This document shows, in pieces, positions 24,372-32,413 of a DNA stretch of 64,000 nucleotides. Source of the DNA: Allosphingosinicella sp042666435 (GTDB taxonomy: Bacteria; Pseudomonadota; Alphaproteobacteria; Sphingomonadales; Sphingomonadaceae). The position numbers were made by a program, and so were the translations under genes. Position 1 is the first letter of the stretch. The number at the start of each line of letters is the position of its first letter. The DNA lies in NCBI RefSeq assembly GCF_042666435.1, contig NZ_JBHTDC010000002.1:620001-684000 (forward strand), written 5' to 3'. The notes beneath the pieces were generated by a model. It did not search any database and had not been told where the DNA came from. It saw only the letters and a list, made by a program, of their open reading frames with translations.

Positions 24372-25034
24372 GGGAGCTAGGTAGCTGTATCGGAGACTGT
24401 CACGATATCGCCCCTTGTTATAGCGGTAACCCGCCAAGCCGAGCAGTACGAACATCGCCAAGATAAAGGTATCGAAGCAAAAATCGTTCCTAGAGATGAG
24501 CCAAAGCCAAAGGAAATAGATCGCCCAAACTGCGGTTATTACAAGCCCGCGATCCGAGTTTGGAGCCCCGATTAGCCCCTGCCAATAGAGTCTCCAAAGC
24601 GGTGTATCTTCAGTCGCCTTGTACCATTCGCGATGCCAATAAGCGGTAAGAAAATCCCACACCATGTAAATGCCGAACGTAATAGCGTGCAGTGCAAGCC
24701 AAAAGTACGGAAATTTTGACGTCAGAAGCAAAAATAGGTATAGAAACACCAATGCTATATCTATGAAATACCTAGGAAATTCGAACAGACGCTTAGTTGA
24801 GATCGATAGAAGGTATCCCTCCCAGCTCAAAACGGTAGCCGTCAGCGCAGCCCCCAAACGAAAGAGCTGCTCCCATTCCTGGTAGTTGGGTGCCCTTCCC
24901 TCATCGACCCAGGGCATCTGAACAACTGTCGCCGCGAAACCTACACTGATAGCAATCGCAAACCAGCGTCGCATGAAATCTTCACGAGTGGACGCAAGCT
25001 TTTCTAGGCGCTCTTGTGGGATCGGCACGGCCAT
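24306..25034 (-). CDS. Hypothetical multi-pass membrane protein
   Basis: A 242-residue protein starting MAVPIPQERLEKLASTREDF. About six or seven transmembrane helices are evident (e.g. FAIAISVGFAATVVQMPW, YFIDIALVFLYLFLLL, FILAMFVLLGLAGYRYN, GGLALTAIVVLVQRVG). No catalytic motif or family is recognised. The gene has low GC and AT-rich codons like the restriction-modification genes it converges on, suggesting it arrived with that island. It could be a membrane effector of the island; this is only inference. Confidence 0.6.
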   Translation of the reverse strand: MAVPIPQERLEKLASTREDFMRRWFAIAISVGFAATVVQMPWVDEGRAPNYQEWEQLFRLGAALTATVLSWEGYLLSISTKRLFEFPRYFIDIALVFLYLFLLLTSKFPYFWLALHAITFGIYMVWDFLTAYWHREWYKATEDTPLWRLYWQGLIGAPNSDRGLVITAVWAIYFLWLWLISRNDFCFDTFILAMFVLLGLAGYRYNKGRYRDSLRYSYLAPLTGGLALTAIVVLVQRVGNCI

Positions 25035-25063
25035 TTCACTCCCCCTGTCTTAACGGCAGTAAA

Positions 25064-25219
25064 CTAGCCTTGCGTTTCTAGAAGCGCCACCCTCCGCACC
25101 TCCCTATGATCGAGTTCGTATCGTCTTGTGAGCGGAAACGACGGCAGCCCGGCTTCGCGCCGGATGGTCCAGAGTTCGTAGGTCGGCATCAGCTGGTCGG
25201 GGCATCTCCGCGCCCGCAA
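25064..25219 (-). pseudogene. Possible small gene or gene remnant (51 codons)
   Basis: A minus-strand reading with TTG at 25219 ends at TAG 25064-25066. It reads coherently, including RRCPDQLMPTYELWTIRREA and FPLTRRYELDHREV, unlike random translation of this stretch. The motif PTYELWTIRRE looks like the tail of a small protein, but I cannot assign it. A canonical start and ribosome site are missing, so it may be the 3' end of a broken gene left at the edge of the low-GC island. The remaining intergenic sequence (25035-25291) is otherwise empty. Confidence 0.35.
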
Positions 25220-25291
25220 TAAAATCCATTTTCCTACAGCGCACCAAATGGGATAAATGGCTCGCTCCTACGAATCACGGGAGCGAAAATC

Positions 25292-25984
25292 ATGAAGCCC
25301 ATCGCACGAGAAATGAGTGTCGAGGAGTTCGACGCCTGGGCGGCGGCGAGCGACCGCGAGGAGGCGGTTGCCAAGGCGGCGGACGAGGAGGGCGGTCCGC
25401 GCCTGTCGCTGGTGCCGCCGACAGATCAAAACATCGCCTGGCCGACCGACCTGCTGCCGCCTGCCGGGGAAAGCGTCCCCGACGCGGCCCCCGGCGAGCC
25501 GCCGGTCGCGGCCACGCCGTTCGACGGCGTTCCGCTGGAGGACAGCCGCAAGCGGCTCGCCGGCTGGAGCGCCGAGCGCCAGCGCCTTTTCCTGACCTGC
25601 CTCGCCGAAACCGGTTCGGTTCATCTCGCCAGCGCTACCGCGCGGCTGACGGCGCGCTCGGCCTACCGGCTTCGCGCCCGCTCGCCGGCTTTCGCCGCGG
25701 CCTGGGACACGGCGGACCAGCTCGCGGTCGGCCGGCTCTCCGCGCTCGCCTTCGATCGCGCCATTCACGGGCGGGTCGAGCAGGTCTGGCAAGGGGGCGA
25801 GCTCGTCGCGGAGAAACGGGCGCCCAGCGACAAGCTGCTGATGTGGCTGCTGGCCCGGCTCGATCCGCGCCGCTTCGCCGCCCCGTGGGAGCTGCGCAAG
25901 GATTCCACCGCCGATCCCCAGGCCGAAGCCCGGCAGGCCTTCCCGGCGCTGCTCGAAGCGCTGGCCGACCTGGCGGCGGACTGA
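25292..25984 (+). CDS. Hypothetical protein with an HTH-like segment
   Basis: A 230-residue protein from ATG 25292 (MKPIAREMSVEEFDAWAAAS). The first ~90 residues are acidic and Pro/Ala-rich, probably disordered. Residues ~95-145 (RLFLTCLAETGSVHLASATA then RLTARSAYRLRARSPAFAAAWD) look like a helix-turn-helix of the type seen in phage terminase small subunits and short DNA-binding proteins. The tail has LLMWLLARLDPRRFAAPWEL. Function unknown; a DNA-binding role is inferred. High GC like the core genome. Confidence 0.6.
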   Translation: MKPIAREMSVEEFDAWAAASDREEAVAKAADEEGGPRLSLVPPTDQNIAWPTDLLPPAGESVPDAAPGEPPVAATPFDGVPLEDSRKRLAGWSAERQRLFLTCLAETGSVHLASATARLTARSAYRLRARSPAFAAAWDTADQLAVGRLSALAFDRAIHGRVEQVWQGGELVAEKRAPSDKLLMWLLARLDPRRFAAPWELRKDSTADPQAEARQAFPALLEALADLAAD

Positions 25985-26169
25985 GCCGGCAATCGCCATG
26001 GCCAGTGCGAACATTGGTGACCATTCGCGGACCTGCGGCATGTCGGCCTCCTCCTCGGTCGATGGCGGAAAAGCGCCGCACCGCGCGAGAGGAGCGCGGT
26101 CCAGCCCGTCTGACCTATCTCGGCGCTATGGCGTCTCGGAACGCCGCGTCGGGGAGGAACGGGCTCAGC

Positions 26170-27276
26170 TCAGCGCATCAGCCCCGCCGATTTCAGCGCC
26201 TTCTCGATCACCGCCTGAACCTCGTTCGCGGGCTCCGGCCGCGCCACGGAACGCGCGACGCCGGCCCCTCTGGCTTTGGCCGGGGGCTTGCGAACCGGCG
26301 CCTCCGCCACCGCCGGGGCGATGCCGAAGAAGGCGGCGATGCGGTCGGTGGAGCTCAGGCCCACGTCCAGCATGTGCGCGCCCGCCTCGCCCGACTGGCC
26401 CTCGCCGGTGCCGGGATCGAGCGGGATGCCGTGGGCCATGCCGGCGATCCGATATTCCTCGATCAGCGCCGTCCCGTCCTTGCCTTCCCACATGCGGCGG
26501 GGATGGCCGCCCGCTTCGTCGGCGCGGGTCGGTTCGGGTGGGAGGCCGTGGAGGTCGGTCCATTGCAGCACGATCGCGTCGGCGTTGCTGGGGACGACGG
26601 TCGTGTCCGCGCTCCCCTGCCACACCTGCACGCGAGGCCACGGCCCCTTGTGCGGGCTTGCGCGGCGCACCCGGGCGCCCAGCTCCGCCGCGTCGCTCCG
26701 CGCCCGGCCGCCCATGCAGTCGAACGCTTCGGCGACTCCGCTGGCGCAGCCATAAGCGACGCCGGCGATGATCGCACCGGCCGCGAACATCTCCGGATAC
26801 GCGGCGAGCATCACCGAGGCCATCGCCCCGCCGGCGCTGAGGCCGGTGACGAAGATGCGCTCCCGGTCGATGGCGTGCGCTTTGGCCATCGCGTCGATCA
26901 TCGAGCGGATCGACGCCGCCTCGCCCATGCCGCGCTGGGCGTCGTTGCCCGAAAACCAGTTGAAGCAGAGCAGAGGATTGTTGGCGCGGACCTGCTCTGG
27001 AAAGAGCAGGATGAAGCCGTGCCGGTCGGCCAGCCGCGACCAGCCCGATCCCTGGTCGTAGACCGCGGCATTCTGGGTGCAGCCGTGGAGGATGACGACG
27101 AGGGGCGCGGGGCCCGTCAGCCCCTCGGGCACGTAATAGCGGCCAAGCAGGTTGCCGGGATTGTTCGGGATCGCATCAAGGTCGGACAGGCGGTCCGCCG
27201 TTTCCGACGCGGGCGCGAACCCGGGCGCGCCCTTGCGGCTCCGGCCGATCCGGAGGGCTGGTCTGATTCTCGGCAT
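26170..27276 (-). CDS. PHB-depolymerase-like / feruloyl-esterase-like alpha/beta hydrolase
   Basis: A 368-residue protein from the ATG ending at 27276 (MPRIRPALRIGRSRKGAPGF), with GGGAGGA upstream on its strand. An alpha/beta-hydrolase core has HGCTQNA (oxyanion side), the nucleophile elbow VTGLSAGGAMASVML (GxSxG), an acid near GSADTTVVPSNAD, and His in IAGMAHGIPLDP. This order and the CTQNA/PEQVRANNP.CFNWF features match the PHB depolymerase esterase family (PF10503). No signal peptide is clear. It may hydrolyse short polyhydroxyalkanoate or aromatic esters. The final ~40 residues are Ala/Pro/Lys-rich. Confidence 0.88.
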   Translation of the reverse strand: MPRIRPALRIGRSRKGAPGFAPASETADRLSDLDAIPNNPGNLLGRYYVPEGLTGPAPLVVILHGCTQNAAVYDQGSGWSRLADRHGFILLFPEQVRANNPLLCFNWFSGNDAQRGMGEAASIRSMIDAMAKAHAIDRERIFVTGLSAGGAMASVMLAAYPEMFAAGAIIAGVAYGCASGVAEAFDCMGGRARSDAAELGARVRRASPHKGPWPRVQVWQGSADTTVVPSNADAIVLQWTDLHGLPPEPTRADEAGGHPRRMWEGKDGTALIEEYRIAGMAHGIPLDPGTGEGQSGEAGAHMLDVGLSSTDRIAAFFGIAPAVAEAPVRKPPAKARGAGVARSVARPEPANEVQAVIEKALKSAGLMR

Positions 27277-27406
27277 AGGATCCTCCCGCCGAGCCCGGAA
27301 CGGGTGGCGTCTCATCCCCAACCCTTTGCCACGCATTTTGTTGCAGTGCAGCATGAATGCGACAGGCGGATTTGGTTTCGGCGCCGCCTTGTCCTATACC
27401 GGCCGC

Positions 27407-27598
27407 ATGACCCAACCCACCACTCTGGAACGCGCCTTCGCCCTCGCCCGCTCGGGCGATTACGCCACCGTCAACGACATACGCCTGAAGCTCAAGAGCG
27501 AGCGTCTCGATCAGGTCGACGCCCATCTCGCCGGCCCCGCTTTGGCCCGCCAGCTCCGCCGCCTCTGCGAGGAAGCCCGCCGCGCCCGCGCCGCCTGA
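27407..27598 (+). CDS. Small conserved hypothetical protein
   Basis: A 63-residue protein from ATG 27407 (MTQPTTLERAFALARSGDYA). It is mostly helical with the block VNDIRLKLKSERLDQVDAHLAG then PALARQLRRLCEEARR. I do not recognise a function. It is divergent from the esterase gene (131 bp between starts) and convergent with the thermonuclease gene (15 bp between ends). Confidence 0.6.
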   Translation: MTQPTTLERAFALARSGDYATVNDIRLKLKSERLDQVDAHLAGPALARQLRRLCEEARRARAA

Positions 27599-27613
27599 AG
27601 CGCCGCCGGCGCC

Positions 27614-28213
27614 TCAACCGCACCAGCTTCGCCGCCGTCCCTCCCAAGGCCGCGCCAGGCCTTCGGCGACCAATATTTCCCCGAGCGAGCGACCGTCCCG
27701 CTCGACGATCCGGAGCTTGCGGCCGTAGCGGTCCTCGTCGCGGCCGATCGGGCGCAGCTCGAACCCGCCGCCGCCCAGCAGCGCCTCGAGCCGCGCCGTC
27801 GCCCGCGCGCCAAGCTCCGCTTCGCGGGCGCAGCGCGACGGGTGGGTCTCGGGCGTGTCGATGTCGGCGATGCGGATCGTCTCGCCGCCATGACGGAAAG
27901 TGTCGCCGTCAATCACCTGGAAAGAGGCATCGACCGGTACGGCCGGCGCTCCTGTTCGCTCCGTCGGCAAAGCGGAGGGCGGTGCGCCCTCCTGCCGGCG
28001 CAGGATTTCCATCGATTCACGCGATCGGGCATAAGGGTCCGGGACGGGCAGCGACGCCAGGTCCGGCTCGGCCCGCGGAACGCTCCATCCGCTGTCGATC
28101 TGGTGATAGAGAAGGCCGATCAGCAGGCCCGCGAACATGGTCACGCGAATATCGCGCGCGCTGTACCGCGCGCCGCGCCGGGCTTTTCCCGAAAGAAATG
28201 CCATTCTGGCCAC
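27614..28213 (-). CDS. Membrane-anchored thermonuclease (SNase-like) family protein
   Basis: A 199-residue protein; GTG at 28213 fits a GGAGG site, ATG 28204 is alternative. A single N-terminal membrane helix (VTMFAGLLIGLLYHQI) is followed by a linker, then an SNase-like domain at ~95-195: VIDGDTFRHGGETIRIADID with TPETHP (calcium-site Asp/Thr), and RYGRKLRIVERDGRSLGEILVAEGLARPW near the end (catalytic Arg region). It is a Ca-dependent nuclease domain probably facing the periplasm. Ends 15 bases from the small protein above. Confidence 0.82.
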   Translation of the reverse strand: MARMAFLSGKARRGARYSARDIRVTMFAGLLIGLLYHQIDSGWSVPRAEPDLASLPVPDPYARSRESMEILRRQEGAPPSALPTERTGAPAVPVDASFQVIDGDTFRHGGETIRIADIDTPETHPSRCAREAELGARATARLEALLGGGGFELRPIGRDEDRYGRKLRIVERDGRSLGEILVAEGLARPWEGRRRSWCG

Positions 28214-28416
28214 TGGACCTCCGCCGCTCGCGCCGTGCGGCGACGATGCTAGGGGAGCCGAGCCAATAAGCGCTTAACGCCGCCGGCCGCTCGCGTCGCC
28301 TGCTCCGTTCCGGACCCATCTCGGCCCGTTTCCAGCCGTTGCGGCGGCAATGGCACCCGCCTCGCGCCCTCCTGGATGCTATGCCGAGGGCGCTTTCGAG
28401 CGGGGGAGTCTCGCGC

Positions 28417-29022
28417 ATGGGAATGCAACCGGGCGGCAACGCGCCGTCCTACATCGTCGGCCTGCTCGCCACCCTGCTCGGCTGGCACCTGTCCGAGCTG
28501 GCCGACGACATCCGCTCGACCCGGGCCGTCTCCTACCGGATCGAGCGGCCGGAGCCGGGCCGGATCGTCGCCGAGGTCCACAATGTCTCCAAGACCCGTT
28601 TGCTGGTCGAGGTCGATTTCGCGCTCGCCTGTCCGGGCAGGGACCCGTGCGTTGCCCCCGACACGCACCGGGTCGAGGTCCATCCTCCCAACGCGCCGGG
28701 CGCCACCACCATCCGTTCGGGGCCGAGGGTGGTGCGGGTCACGACGACGCTCGCGGCCGGAGGGCGGCTCGAATTCGGCGCCGCCCTCAGCGATAAAGGT
28801 GTGGCGCCGCGCTTCCTGTTCGTGCCGAGCGAGACCAACCCGCTCGACATCTACGTCTTCGACGCCGCCAGCCCCCGCGGCTTCGTGGTCGAGAACTATT
28901 TCGAGATCATACTTGCCTCGTTCGCGCTGCTGTCGATCGCGTTCGTCGCCCTGCTCGTCCGAGCATCCTGGCCGAAAGGCGGCGCTCGCCGGCAGCCGCC
29001 CCCGGAGGCCGCCAGTGCCTAG
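28417..29022 (+). CDS. Hypothetical membrane protein
   Basis: A 201-residue protein from ATG 28417 (MGMQPGGNAPSYIVGLLATL), preceded by GCGGGGGAG. An N-terminal hydrophobic segment and a C-terminal helix (EIILASFALLSIAFVALLVR) frame a beta-rich region (residues ~40-165) with two cysteines (ACPGRDPC). The stretch DNPL-like SETNPLDIYVFDAASPRGFV is uncommon. No family recognised. Overlaps the next gene by 8 bases, so they are probably co-expressed. Confidence 0.6.
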   Translation: MGMQPGGNAPSYIVGLLATLLGWHLSELADDIRSTRAVSYRIERPEPGRIVAEVHNVSKTRLLVEVDFALACPGRDPCVAPDTHRVEVHPPNAPGATTIRSGPRVVRVTTTLAAGGRLEFGAALSDKGVAPRFLFVPSETNPLDIYVFDAASPRGFVVENYFEIILASFALLSIAFVALLVRASWPKGGARRQPPPEAASA

Positions 29023-29851
29023 GCTCGTTTCGGCCGCCGCCGCGCTGCTGCTGCTCGACGCCGTCGCCGCCACGGCCCAAACCCCGCCGCGCGTCGTGGT
29101 CCGGGTCGTCGAGCCCGACGGCACCGGCGTCCAGAGCTATGTCAGCCGGCGCGTCGGGGAGGTCGAGGTGGAGACCGAGACCGACGCCAACGGCCGCGTC
29201 ACCTTCGAACCGTTGAGCTGCACGCCCGGCACCTTGTTCCGCATCAGGTCCTTCTATCCGATGTACGCCAACCAGGGCAGCTGGCGCGCCTGCAAACCCG
29301 AGCTCGTCGTCATCCTCCATCCGATCGGCTACGCCTCGTCGCTGGCGGGTCTGCTGTCGGGAGATTTGGCCGAAGCCGGATCCCCGGCCGGGGAAGCGGG
29401 CGCCGACGCAAGGGCGCGACTGGCGGCGGCGGCGGAAACCGGGCGCTGGGGAGCCATCGCTTTCGAGGCCAACGAGCTGGCGGCGATCCATCGCGCGTCC
29501 GGCGACGCCGAGCGGGCCGCCGCCTACGGCGCCCTCGCCATCGAGAGCGGAGGCCGCGCCATCGCCGCCGCGGCCGAGGCTCCGGTCGCCGCGCCGCTGC
29601 TGGTCGAAGAGCGCGCCGGCCTGATCGAGAGCCAGGCGGCCAATGCGGTGCTGAAGGACTTCCAGGCCGACCGCGCGCTCCCGCCGACCGGGCAATGGGA
29701 CTACCGCACTTTCGCCGCCATCCGCTCGCTCGACGACGCGGCGCCCGCGATAGCGCCCGGCTCCCTGCCCGCGGAGGCTTTCGTCCAGACTGGGGAGGCC
29801 GACGCCGAGGCAATGGATGCGCAAGAAGCGTCGGATCCCGATTGCTGCTGA
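29015..29851 (+). CDS. Hypothetical exported protein
   Basis: A 278-residue protein with GTG start at 29015, GGAGG six bases upstream, overlapping the previous gene. Residues 1-20 form a signal peptide (LVSAAAALLLLDAVAATAQT). A beta-sandwich-like N-domain follows (VVVRVVEPDGTGVQSYVSRR...TDANGRVTFEPL, as in carboxypeptidase-regulatory/transthyretin-like modules). The rest is alanine-rich helical, possibly TPR-like, with a C-terminal DPDCC. Function unknown; likely acts with the membrane protein encoded just upstream. Confidence 0.6.
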   Translation: MPRLVSAAAALLLLDAVAATAQTPPRVVVRVVEPDGTGVQSYVSRRVGEVEVETETDANGRVTFEPLSCTPGTLFRIRSFYPMYANQGSWRACKPELVVILHPIGYASSLAGLLSGDLAEAGSPAGEAGADARARLAAAAETGRWGAIAFEANELAAIHRASGDAERAAAYGALAIESGGRAIAAAAEAPVAAPLLVEERAGLIESQAANAVLKDFQADRALPPTGQWDYRTFAAIRSLDDAAPAIAPGSLPAEAFVQTGEADAEAMDAQEASDPDCC

Positions 29852-29864
29852 GCGCGGTTGTCGA

Positions 29865-32360
29865 CTACAGCGAGCGCAGCGCCCTCGCCGGCCGCGCCGC
29901 CAAAGCCGGGAGCGAGCCGAGCAGCCCGAGGATCAGGGTCACCAGCGCGCCGAGCGCCAGGGTGGCCGCCACGACCGACCAGTCGGGCGCCCATTCGAGC
30001 TCCAGCACCTCGACCACCACGTACCAGCCGGCACCGGCGCCCAACGCGAAGGCGATGAAAGAGAGGATGAGGGCGAGCGTGGCGAACTCGATTCCCTGGG
30101 CGGCGAGGATGCGCGCCCTGGTCGCGCCGAGCAGCTTGAGCATGACGCTGTCATAGGTTCGGGCGCGGCGGCTCGCGGCCAGCGCGCCGATGAGCACGGC
30201 GATGCCGGCGAGGATGGCGACCGAGGCGGCCGAGCGGACGGCGACGGAGAGCTGACCGAGCATTCCGGCCACGGTCTCGACCACTTCCTTGACCCGGATG
30301 ACCGAGACGGTGGGAAAGGCATTGGCGACGGCGCGCGAGAAAGCCTGCTCCTCAGCCGCCGGCATCGAGATCGTCGCCATGAAGCTGTGCGGGGCGTCCT
30401 CGATCGCGCCGGGGGCGAACACGATCACGAAGTTGAAGCCCATCGTGTCCCAGTTGATTTCGCGCAGGCTCGCTATCTCCGCCTCAATCTCGCGGCCGAG
30501 GATCGAGATGGTGAGCCGGTCGCCGACGCCGATGCCGATCGCCCTCGCCGCTTCGACGTCGAGCGAGATGAGCGGCGGCCCGCGATAATCGGCGGGCCAC
30601 CATTCGCCTTCGACCAGGCGGCTGCCGTCCGGGATTTCGCGGGAATAAGTGAGGCCGCGGTCGCCGCGCAGGAACCAGGCGCCCTCGGGAATCTCGGTCA
30701 TCTCGGAGACGCGCTGGTCGCCGACCGCGACAACGGCTCCGCGCAGCGACGGGATCGTGACGAGGTCGCCTTGCGGCGCCGCTTGGCTTGCGAGAGCGCG
30801 GAAGCGGTCGACCTCGGCGACCGGTATGTCGAGCATGAAGAAGCTCGGCGCCGTGTCCGGGATGGTCGTGCGGATCTGGCCCGACAGGTTGGTCTCGATC
30901 ACCGCCAATGTGGTGAACAACGTAAGGCCGAGGCCGAGAGCGACGACCAGAGTGCCGGTCTGCGCGGCCGGCCGGTGAAGGTTCGCGAGGGCGAGGCGGA
31001 AGAGCGGGTTGCGCGGGCGCGGCAGCCTCGATGCGCTCCAGCGGATCAGCCAGCCGATCAGGGTGAGCATGAGCAGGAGGGCGAGCGCCGACCCTATGAA
31101 CCCCGCGGCGAAACCGGGCTCGCGCGCCGTGGCGATGGCGAGGGCGGCGATGAGGCCGGCGGCGACGGCGATGGCGAGCATCATCCTCCAGCCGGGCCGG
31201 CGAAGCGGCTCCAGACTGCCGCGGAAAAGGCTGGCGGCGGGCACGATGCGGGCGCGGGCGAGAGGCAGCAACGCGAAAACCAGGGCGATGAGCAGGCCGT
31301 AGGCGGCGCTGATCGCGAGCGGCAGCGGGTAGAGCGAGATAATGGGCGGGACCGGCAAGGCGCTGCCCGCGATCATGGTGACGACCCACGGCACCAGGGC
31401 GCCCGCGGCGAGCCCGGCAAGGATGGCCGCGAGCGCGACGATTCCGATCTGGAACAGATAGGAGAGGAAGATGGTGCGGCTGGTGGCGCCGAGCAGCTTC
31501 AAGGTCGCGATGACGCCCCTCTTGCCGTCCAGCCACGAGGTGACGCCGTTGCCGACGCCGATGCCGGCGACGACGAGCGCGGTGAGGCCGATCAGGGTGA
31601 GGAACTGGCCGAGCCGCTCGATGAAACGGCGGGTTCCGGGGGCGCCGTTGGAGCGGTCGTCTATGTCGAAGCCGGCCTCGGGGAAGCGTTCTTCTATCCG
31701 CTGAGTGACCTCCTCGGGCGAGACGCTTGCGGGAAGCTTCATGCGATAGGCGCTGGTGTAGAGGCTGCCCGGCTGGACGAGGCCGGTGGCGTCGAGCCCG
31801 GCGCGGTCGACCAGCGCGGTGGAGCCGAGCGCGAAGCCCTGCCCGACTCGGTCGGGCTCCTCGGCGATGAGGCCGATGATGCTGAGGGTGGCCGAGCCGA
31901 TGCGGAGGCTGTCGCCGACCTCGAGCCGCAGGCGCTCGGCCAGTTCGGGCCCGACGGCGACCTGGTTGCCCGTCGGGCGCGGCGCGAGGGCGCCGGGCTG
32001 GAGGCGGAAGGCGCCATAAAGCGGATAGGAATCGTCGACGCCCTTCAGCTCGACCAGCAGGCTGTCGGCGCCGTCGAGGCGGCCGGCCATGGCGCGCATC
32101 CGCGTGACATGGCTGAGCTGCCCCTCTGCGCGGAAGGCGGCCAGTTCATCCGGGGTGGCGGCGCGCTGCGCGATCTCGACCTGAACGTCGCCGCCCAGGA
32201 TCGACTGGCCCTTGTCGGCCAGGCCGTAGACGATCGCGGCGGAGAGCGAGCCGACCGCGGCGAGCGCGGCGACCCCAAGAAACAGGCAGATGGCAAGCAG
32301 GCGCAGGCCGGCCAGTCCCCCGCGCAGATCGCGCAGGGCAAGGGTGAGCGGAAGGTTCAC
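29865..32360 (-). CDS. ABC transporter permease of the FtsX/YbbP type
   Basis: An 831-residue protein starting MNLPLTLALRDLRGGLAGLR. It is a tandem FtsX permease: an N-terminal transmembrane helix and periplasmic domain, then three clusters of helices, including ALVVAGIGVGNGVTSWLDGK.. and the C-terminal SVAILAGIAVLIGALAASRR. The length and layout match YbbP-like permeases, which work with the ATPase YbbA and the esterase TesA in envelope or lipoprotein-related export. Neither partner is encoded in the adjacent sequence, so they must lie elsewhere. Convergent with the exported hypothetical gene at its 3' end. Confidence 0.85.
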   Translation of the reverse strand: MNLPLTLALRDLRGGLAGLRLLAICLFLGVAALAAVGSLSAAIVYGLADKGQSILGGDVQVEIAQRAATPDELAAFRAEGQLSHVTRMRAMAGRLDGADSLLVELKGVDDSYPLYGAFRLQPGALAPRPTGNQVAVGPELAERLRLEVGDSLRIGSATLSIIGLIAEEPDRVGQGFALGSTALVDRAGLDATGLVQPGSLYTSAYRMKLPASVSPEEVTQRIEERFPEAGFDIDDRSNGAPGTRRFIERLGQFLTLIGLTALVVAGIGVGNGVTSWLDGKRGVIATLKLLGATSRTIFLSYLFQIGIVALAAILAGLAAGALVPWVVTMIAGSALPVPPIISLYPLPLAISAAYGLLIALVFALLPLARARIVPAASLFRGSLEPLRRPGWRMMLAIAVAAGLIAALAIATAREPGFAAGFIGSALALLLMLTLIGWLIRWSASRLPRPRNPLFRLALANLHRPAAQTGTLVVALGLGLTLFTTLAVIETNLSGQIRTTIPDTAPSFFMLDIPVAEVDRFRALASQAAPQGDLVTIPSLRGAVVAVGDQRVSEMTEIPEGAWFLRGDRGLTYSREIPDGSRLVEGEWWPADYRGPPLISLDVEAARAIGIGVGDRLTISILGREIEAEIASLREINWDTMGFNFVIVFAPGAIEDAPHSFMATISMPAAEEQAFSRAVANAFPTVSVIRVKEVVETVAGMLGQLSVAVRSAASVAILAGIAVLIGALAASRRARTYDSVMLKLLGATRARILAAQGIEFATLALILSFIAFALGAGAGWYVVVEVLELEWAPDWSVVAATLALGALVTLILGLLGSLPALAARPARALRSL

Positions 32361-32362
32361 CT

Positions 32363-32395
32363 ATCCCTCCCCGGCCCGCGCCGGGGAAGGGAGAG
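32363..32395. repeat. Short palindromic repeat between permease and DUF885 genes
   Basis: TCCCTCCCCGGC pairs imperfectly with GCCGGGGAAGGGA across a CCGC loop. It is similar in style to the repeats at 17773 and 20965. Confidence 0.5.
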
Positions 32396-32413
32396 GATTT
32401 GGCGCGGCATCCA

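Noticed and set aside
22165..25060. Prophage or transposon origin for the low-GC island
   Set aside because: No integrase, transposase, terminal inverted repeats or phage structural genes are visible, so only horizontal origin by composition is suggested.
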